A stretch of DNA of 64,000 bases from Rhodocollybia butyracea (lineage: Eukaryota > Basidiomycota > Agaricomycetes > Agaricales > Omphalotaceae), in the NCBI GenBank assembly GCA_015501585.1, contig JADNRY010000288.1, forward strand, positions 1 to 64,000. Reading direction: 5' to 3'. The notes below the pieces were generated by a model that was not told the origin of the DNA, ran no database searches, and saw only the letters and a program-made list of their open reading frames with translations. Positions 56,573 to 64,000 of the stretch are shown here, one piece after another. Position 1 is the stretch's first letter. Each line of letters opens with the position of its first letter. Made by a program: the position numbers and the translations under genes.

Positions 56573-59055
56573 GGCTGAACTTTTGCGATGCTACTAAGTA
56601 TCCGGCCTCTTTTATACCATGCCAGACACTGCTCTTCTATTCATGTCACTGAAGCAGTTCGAATACAGCTGGAGTATGAGATTTATTATTAACAAAGGAC
56701 TAGAATATAAGCGCAAATTGAGACCGGAGTTTTTGCTACGGCAACAAGTGGGTGATGTTACACGATGTAGGATCGGAGAGCGGCTTGACTCCTTGGAGTT
56801 TCATTATTCATAGCCTTCAAAGGATCGATGGAGATGAATATTGGCTTTCAATGAGCTTGAAGATGCTCATTTCACTTCTACAAAAACATTCGAGGTGTTT
56901 CGCAACACCAAAGCAGAACGATTCGTTACCAGCAGTTAAAAAAAGTTACCGCCCTCAGCTGTTGGGTGGATATTTAGTTCTGCGCCCTACCCGAAGAAGG
57001 ATCCAAGTACCAGGCAGCTTGATACCTCCATCCGAGTCATTTGACCACCGTCAGGTCAACTCATTAACCCAGGCTCTTTGGAGTCATAGTACTCGAAAAA
57101 AGAATCATCAGTGCTGGACCAGACATCAAACTCCATCAACTCGACTAGGGGAGACTATCAACTCGAGCCATAAGGACCGGTCTGTGGACTCGTGGAAGCA
57201 CCGGTGCGGTGAACTATTCAACCTTACGGTATTTGCTTCAATAGATTGATTCAAGTAATCCGTCGTCGTTTGTTCTATAGGTTCATATGCATACTCTCTT
57301 CAGATCTGCTCAATCATGGGAGAAAATTCAATCTCGAATGGGACACTGGTCAGTATAGTCACGGTACGCTCCATGAACCCCTTCCTGAAAAATGACGTTG
57401 ATGAATTGGTGCCCAGAATTGCGTTTTGTGTGGAGCTGTTGATTCGACTTTTCCGAGTAGAGCCTCATTACTCTCGCTGCCCTGCTTGTTAACGATGGTC
57501 ATTTGTCTCCCCTAAGCGATACTCGACTCTAGTTTACACCTTTCTTAGAGATGTACATCATTGCGGAGACCGGCTAGATTTGCCCGTCGATATGTACATC
57601 CAGCGGCGTTCTACCCATTATGTTAGAATAAGTGCACTGATTCTTACACATTACTCCAGCTTCCGACTCCCGAATCTATAGCTTCATACCCAGTCCCCTA
57701 CTTTTTAAAAGGATCCTATGCCGAACCCGTAGTAAGCCAGGAAGGATGCTGGAAAGGAAGGAGATATCTGTGTTGTTGCTTTTTTTTCGCCGAAACTATC
57801 GCCTGCTAGACTTCTGTCCCATCGGTAATTGAGCTCACATATTGTTCAATTTCCTTGATGTCCAAAGGAGCTACTTGTAGGTCAGCTCAACGTTGTTTTT
57901 TTGAGACAGTTGTCCCATGTTTGGGTTGATTCTCCTCCCACTCTACTTTCCTTGTTCGTGGACCTTAATACTTGGAAGGCAATGCATACTATTTGCGCAG
58001 TGGGTGCCCGCAACAGGAAACTGCGGTGCATTGATCCCGAGAGACCGAATTGAAACTTTGAACGGCCAGAAAACAGTTGTATGCATAGTCATGAAACCAG
58101 CAGAGCCATCCTCGGTCATCCTCGGTCACGCCCGGCTCTATCTCTATCATCATCAACCGAATTTGCATTGGTATATCTCTGAAAGTTGCTACAACGACCT
58201 CAGGACCAGTTAATGGCTCCGGGCACTCCATTCGCCACATACGGTTCCAACCTATTCCGGTGAGTAGGGACCCAAGGTCAATTCTACTTATATTCTCTGC
58301 TTGTAACGTCTCGGCGTAAGGAGTAGCAAAGTCGGATCAGCCCCCCGAACGCAGAAAAACATGACAGAATTCGGAAGAAGATGAGGACAGTTCGGATTGC
58401 AAGGTATTATCTCAGGTGTAGTTTTGTGACTAAGTAGATTCGTTTGCTGCCGTATCACAATCTTGACGCGTAGTTAAACTGTTTGTAAACTGTAGAGTGA
58501 ACACTCGCTCAGCGCTGAGCCTTTGGCCATAGGTGTGTTCTTCGTAGCACCTCAAGCCAAGCTCAAGGCTCGAGCATCGGTCCACGGATTGACGGTATTC
58601 CGAGGGTTCCAACTACTTATGCTTCGTTCCATGTGAGAATATCAATGAATGGTCCAAAAAAGAATCAAAGTCAGGATGGAAATGAATGAAACCGTGAAGA
58701 AAACATTTTATTAGACGTACCACAGCTTGCTGCTCGCACCAAATGGTCCTCCGTTCCAATGCCGTTCCATAATCTGATTAAGCTTTATCGTGAGTCAAGC
58801 TAGCCCTGAGCTAGCCTCTTGTATTAGCGAAGAAAGTTCAAGAAACTCGTTCAAACTTCACCCAGACATTGAGCTCGGACTGTACACGTGTCCTGATTTC
58901 TCTTTACCATCACCTTCGCCTTTCGTCCTAGCTCGAACAAGCTCTAAGTTCTGCGCATGCACCATGCAACACGCATCAGTGCGTGCGTGCATGCACCAGC
59001 TGCACGGCAAAATCACCTAGCCCCAAGTCAACAATGTACTGTACATCATTTTGGG
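56573..59055. other. Duplicated non-coding flank of copy C
   Basis: This matches the flanks of A and B in order but with deletions. It includes the TATA box at 56609-56616. From about 58790 the match is lost until CATCATTTTGGGGAGT at 59044, which is the upstream part of block D. No gene is recognised. Confidence 0.5.
56609..56616 (-). promoter_or_regulatory. TATA box of copy C
   Basis: TATAAAAG on the minus strand, 37 bases before the start codon. Confidence 0.6.
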
Positions 59056-59059
59056 GAGT

Positions 59060-59627
59060 TGTAGTAGGGTCTGTCAGACCCCTCATCGATACTTATACTT
59101 ACTCCTTGACATTATATAGTTACTTTCATTTCAAGACTTATAACACCTAAATAACAATTCTCTCATACATACAGTCCGTTTTGCTTCCCCTGATTTTGTC
59201 CTTCCCATTCTTTCTATCCCGTATCCGGTCCACCAGCCCGTCGCCAGTGGACTCGTCCACCACTGTGTTGAGCCTTGCCACCTCTACTCGTCAAGTGGTC
59301 ACCCGATGCGCGGTTAGAGGGCGTGCGAGTTTGCCGATTAGGATTAGCTCAACGACTATCTTACTTTGTGTCCTTGTCGATTACCGTGTTCTCGTCGATC
59401 AGATCATAAAGATCAATATATCTCGCTTTGACCTCGCTCATTCGGGCTCGCTGACGCCACTGATGTAGCAATTAAAGGTCCGTTTTCTCTCTCTTTTATC
59501 TTTACTGACGCGATTGCTTTATACTCGTATCGGTGATACGAGATAGAATTTATCTAGCGGTAGAGTGTATTTCATTCCTCGACCAACCTAAATATAGACT
59601 ATCACTAGTCTAACTACCTCGACTTCA
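59060..59627. mobile_element. Solo LTR
   Basis: The segment starts TGTAGTAGGGTCTG and ends ACTTCA. It interrupts GGGGAGTCTAACTCC, which is continuous in blocks B (near 46425) and C (55061-55075). The 4-bp copy GAGT stands at 59056-59059 and 59628-59631. TG...CA ends, the lack of internal coding sequence and a TATATAG word point to a solo LTR left by recombination between two LTRs. Its family is not identified. Confidence 0.75.
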
Positions 59628-59687
59628 GAGTCTAACTCCTTCATGCCCAACTTCACATGTATCATCATCGACCGGATTTGCATTTGC

Positions 59688-61134
59688 CTACACAGCAGAA
59701 CATTCCTGCTCCTGTAGTGAGGTGAGACTCCTAAGTTGAAACCCTTGCTCCGGGATGCTTTCCGTAGTATCTGTACCAGTGGCAGCTAAAGAGTTTCTGC
59801 GAAATTGCATTGAGGCTACTGAAACTGAGTGCAATTGTGGGGCAGCAGCAACCATTGTGGACAATGCAGGTCTATGTTTGTCATGTGAATCTTTATGGTC
59901 CCAGTGTGATTTCTGTAAATAAACAAGGAGAATGATGAGAGTGGGGTACAATCCCTGAGGGGAAAAAATGGCGATCAGTCCATGGGGCAAGGATGTATTG
60001 CAATAGTTATTACCACCAGCTGTGGAACAGCGCCGGCAATTGCATGGGTAGCGCGATTTGAGCCATGTATCGTTGTGTACGCCGTGCTAATGATGAATAA
60101 GGCCTACAAGAGATAGTAATATCAATACCACAACTACAACAAGGATGGTATTTTATCACCCATATACAGGAATATAGAGCCCCTGATTCAGTGAGGAGTA
60201 TCAAAATACTCCCTACCGCTGTTGTTTGGCCTAAACGCCCAAGATGACTGCGTATATCCTTGCGATGAACCCTTGAAGCTCAGGTTCAGTACATTGTGCA
60301 AAAACACATAACAAGTGACTACACACCAGGTCTTGCGACCTACCAGTGATGTTGCCCAAAGGTTCGAGATAAGGGAGATTATCAGAGCAGTGATTCCGAA
60401 TAAGTCAGGCTCAAAAGCAAGGTTTACTGATGAAGCATGTGCCCTGGAAACATCAACCACTGAAAGAATGACCTAGTACAACAGAGTTGGGTCTTTCAAA
60501 GTCCTCAATAATAAATAACGTACAGGTAGGACGACAAAGGTAACAAAAATTATCTGCGTAAACCGCGGCCACCCACAGATGATGCAGGCACGCCACATTA
60601 CAACCATGTCACTGATCCAGAACTTTGTAAAGACATTACTGAGTCAAGTACGAGCTGCAATTACAGGCAAATCAACTCACATTGAAGAAGATGGCAATAG
60701 TAGTCACCTCGGACCACACAAAAATTTGATGAGATGGTAAGACCGCCCATGCCTGTGGGTCTTGTAACTCCCTCATCAAAGTATACAGGTTTAAACCCCA
60801 GTGCGTTCCAGACGCAATATACATAAAGAGAGTGGCTGACAAAAGGAACAGACGTGGTCTAAATTTTATACCCTGCCGGCTGTATAAAATATGACAAAAA
60901 GATTAAGTCAGTTTCCCTGGCTTATGAACTGCAAACTTCAGCTTGACCAGAGAGTGATAGTAGATGCTGTGGTCAACAAAGTCAAGACACCTTGTAGAGA
61001 ATGAATCAGAGATTGGTTAAAGGGCAAGTAACAGACGCACCAAACAAAGCAGACTCAACAACAATTCCCGGCACGAGGATAACTGCAGCCCTCAAACTTC
61101 TTTGGTCCGCAGGTAAACTGGCAAGGGAGTTCAT
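59688..61134 (-). pseudogene. Multi-pass membrane protein, copy D, frameshifted
   Basis: The ATG is at 61134-61132 and the stop at 59688, with the same exons as the other copies. The N-terminal exon differs (MNSLASLPADQRS) but rejoins AVILVPGIVVESALFG. Relative to A, B and C, the exon with FWISDMVVMWRAC carries eight extra bases at 60638-60645 (ACTGAGTC on the plus strand), which shifts the frame before the membrane segment. None of the nearby acceptor sites restores it. The other exons (SATLFMYIASGTHW, SLISNLWATSLVG, ALFIISTVYT-like, GLYPTLIILLVYLQ) read well. It is probably a recent pseudogene. Confidence 0.6.
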
Positions 61135-61165
61135 TGCTGAAATTATGCCACTAGGTATCCGACCT

Positions 61166-61173
61166 CTTTTATA
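61166..61173 (-). promoter_or_regulatory. TATA box of copy D
   Basis: The minus-strand word TATAAAAG lies 32 bases before the start codon, as in the other copies, although gene D is frameshifted. Confidence 0.5.
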
Positions 61174-62252
61174 CTATGGACACTGCTGTTCTGATACAGC
61201 TGGACCATGAGATTCATCATCATGACACCAACAAAGATCTAGCGCAAACTGAGACAGCATGCGCAGGTGATGTAGTATTGGTTGGATCAGAGACCGGCTT
61301 GATTCCCTGGAGTTTCCGACTTGTAAACTTGTACACCTTCTTCCTTAATACGCCGCAACTTTTTGCGGAAGTGTTTACTTGAGTAAACGTATATCAATGG
61401 GCTTCATCTCTGCTATACGGTACCTGGTAACACGCGCTTAAGTCATGTCCCTCTTTGGTTCTTCCAGAAATTTCTTCCATTTTTGCAATATTTACACCTA
61501 GCTGCGATATGATCACCTCAGTTGCACCTCAGCACTCGTGCTATTTTGGGTGAGCATCTACTGTCAATACTACCCCATTGATTGACACGGCCGCCGTGTG
61601 CTCTATTGTTTAAGATAATGGAGCAAGTAAATGAGCACGTTGTCCAAATCAAAGCCAGCATTGAAGGGTGGAAGGTATATTTTTCAATATCTAGTTCTGC
61701 GCCCCAACCCAAAAAAAGGATCGAAGTACAGGGCAGCTTGATACCCTCCCTCTGATTCATTTGACCGTTGCCCAGTTAACTCGTTAAACATAGGCTTGCC
61801 AAGAGCGGCTTGGAGTCATGCACTGGGAAAGAAGCATTACCAGTGCGGTGAACTCTTACCAAACTTCATTTAATTTGATTCTAGTAATCCATCGTCATTT
61901 GTTCTAGTTGTTCATATGGATACTCTGTTCGAGCCAAAGATAGTCAGATCTGCTCAGCCATGGGGGAAGAATTTAATCTCAGATAGGATACTGGTCAGTA
62001 TGGTACGTCAGTATGGTACGCTCCACGAAACCGAAAGATGACGCTAATGAATTTGTGCCCGGAATTGCGCTTTTTGCAAAACTGTTGATTCGACTCTTCC
62101 CTTTCCCAGTAAAGCTTCGTTACTTGAGTCGCTGCCCCTGCCTGTTGATGATGTACATTACTGTGGTTGCCCGTTGACACCAGAGGCGGTTCTCCCATTA
62201 CTACAGCATCCGAGTCTATCACTTCGGATACAGTTCCTTACTTTGTTTAAAG

Positions 62253-62436
62253 AATCCTATGCCGAACCGGGAGTAAGCCAAGAAGGATGATGAAAAGAAA
62301 GGAGATATCCGCGCTGTTGCTTTTGAAGAATGGCTGAAACTATCAATCCTATGCCAAACCTGAAGTAAGCCAAGAAGGATGATGGAAAGGAAGGAGATAT
62401 CCGTGCTGTTGCTTTTGGGGGTGGCTGAAACTATCA
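62253..62436. repeat. 92-bp tandem duplication in flank D
   Basis: The segment from AATCCTATGCCGAACC to CTGAAACTATC at 62253-62344 is repeated at 62345-62436 with a few changes. The equivalent place in block A has a single copy, so the duplication is specific to D. Confidence 0.8.
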
Positions 62437-64000
62437 CCTGCTGGACTTCTGTCCCACTGGTAAACGAACTCAACGTCCTGCAAAAAGGACAACCTCCAAT
62501 ACACGGAGAACCAAGTTACGCAGACTGAGCCGCATAGATTTTCGGACACGCTATTTTGGCTATCCAAAAGCGTTCAGGAACCCACAGCCTCTTCTAAAGA
62601 CTACCTTCTTGATGGATGATCATTGGGGAGCAGGCACCGCTGCTCAACCGCCGGTATCAGAATTGTTTATTTTGAACAATCCGAAGGTACTCTATTCTAT
62701 CACACGTCTAACCGGAGCCCAAGGAAGTGCCTAACTCACCAAATCTTATCGTCCCACAAATTGTTGAGTTGTTCCAGGAATGTGTTTTCCTGGGGTCGCA
62801 GGTGCTATACGCCGGTTGTCTCCGGCTCGACGTAAGATTACAATTGTTCAATTTCCTCGATGCCCAAACGAAGCTACTTGTAGCCTCGAGGTCAGTTCAG
62901 GATTGTTTTTCTTGGGAGTTGTCCCTAGTTCGGATTGATTCTTCTCCTGCTCTGCCTTGCTTGTTCATGGACCCTACTTGGAGGGCGATGCGTGGAAAGA
63001 GGGTACTGTTCGCGCATGGTACTATGTGCCCATAAGAGCGAACAGGGCAGGTACTCCGTTCACTACAACCCATTCCAGTGACTAGGTGCTAGTCTGAACA
63101 ACGTCAATTGCATTTATACTCACTGTTTGTAACCAAGCCGATCTTCGTGATTGTATCCTCGGAGTAACAAAGTCAGAGCATGCCCAAACGCCTCTGTCTG
63201 GCGATTCATGACAGTGTAGAGGACTTCAGAATCGACACTGATTCCGGGCCAGTCAAGAGGAAGTTATCGTGCTTCGAGACAATTCAGATTTAGCAAGAAA
63301 TTTGTTGACAAGGCAAACGACGTACTCATGCAGATGTATTCGTAGGCAAGGGCCTAGCGTGCGCTATATGGAGAGGCGATCTAGATCGGCTGTGTCCTAT
63401 CATTCGATACAGCTCGTGTTTGACCACTGCGAAGCCAACTTCCACCAAAGGCAACGGTCGCCTCGTCTTCACAACATACGCGTCGATCCTACACCCAAAT
63501 GAAGACTTTACGCTTACCTGTGATTCGGAACCAATTGAAATTGAACAACCCTAGTCATCCCTCCAGTCCTGACTCTCCGAACGCAGAAAACATGCAGAAA
63601 TTTGAAAGATGGTGACAGTTTGGATTGCAGCCGGGCGTTATCTCGGGCGTAGTTTTGTGAACCTATAAGTAGATTTCGTTTGCTTTGCTGTCAGTGTCAG
63701 CTTCAGTCGGTCATATCGCAATCTTGACGCGTAACTGTACAGCGGATAATCGCTGAGCGCTGAGCGCTGAACCTTTGTCCGAGGGTGTTTTCTTCGTAGC
63801 GCCTCAAGCTCGAGGCTTGAGCATCAGTCCTCTTGACGGTAGTCCGATGATCCCAAATATGCTTCGTTCCTGTGTGAGAATGACAATAAGAATGACAATA
63901 ATTGGTGCAGAAAAAAAATACAAGTCAGGATGGAACCAACGAAAAAAAGGTTTATTAGGCGTACCGCAGCTTGCTGCTTGTGCCCAACTGTCCTGCGTTC

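Larger units (their letters stand above)
61135..64000. other. Duplicated non-coding flank of copy D
   Basis: This matches the flanks of A and B, with the block GAAAGAGGGTACTGTTCGCG near 62997. It runs to the end of the window. The TATA box is at 61166-61173. No gene is called. Confidence 0.5.

Overview
The window looks like a repeat-rich piece of a mushroom-forming fungus genome (Basidiomycota, Agaricomycetes). The signs are short spliced exons with introns of about 50 bases, a Plavaka-type transposase, a fungal TET/JBP-like dioxygenase, and a multi-exon membrane-protein family of a kind that is expanded in Agaricomycetes. No bacterial features, rRNA or tRNA were seen. Nearly everything is a mobile element or a recent duplication.

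Layout. 1-5 kb: a spliced minus-strand gene of unknown function, broken by a hAT-type foldback element that itself carries a PIF/Harbinger-type element. 5.0-8.2 kb: an LTR retrotransposon that carries only a decayed gag. 8.3-12.4 kb: LTR-like and hAT-like sequence without a recognisable gene. 12.4-17.4 kb: copy A of a duplicated block led by a multi-pass membrane-protein gene. 17.4-25.6 kb: an 8.2 kb Plavaka-type transposon with three genes. 25.6-34.9 kb: the rest of block A, interrupted by a three-layer nest (a Copia retrotransposon inside a TA-target MITE inside a CACTA-type foldback). 35-45 kb: a second large transposon-like gene group with a CACTA-like transposase, a TET/JBP-like dioxygenase, a coiled-coil protein and a conserved unknown protein. 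46-64 kb: copies B, C and D of the duplicated block, with a 1.26 kb CACTA-type element in B and a solo LTR just before gene D.

The duplicated block is the key to reading the window. Block B is uninterrupted where A carries insertions, and A is uninterrupted where B carries one. Comparing them gives exact insertion points and target duplications for several elements: GGGC for Plavaka, ATT for the CACTA foldback, TGA for the CACTA element in B and GAGT for the solo LTR.

The most interesting unit is the 35-45 kb group. A cut-and-paste transposase sits directly upstream of a TET/JBP-like Fe(II)/2-oxoglutarate dioxygenase, followed by a divergent pair made of a coiled-coil gene and a conserved unknown gene. 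The Plavaka element at 17.4-25.6 kb has a parallel set-up (transposase, coiled-coil protein, conserved unknown protein) but no dioxygenase. Several coding frames in both groups, and in the Copia element, are interrupted by single-base shifts, most of them at or next to homopolymer runs. Sequencing error and genuine decay both have to be considered.
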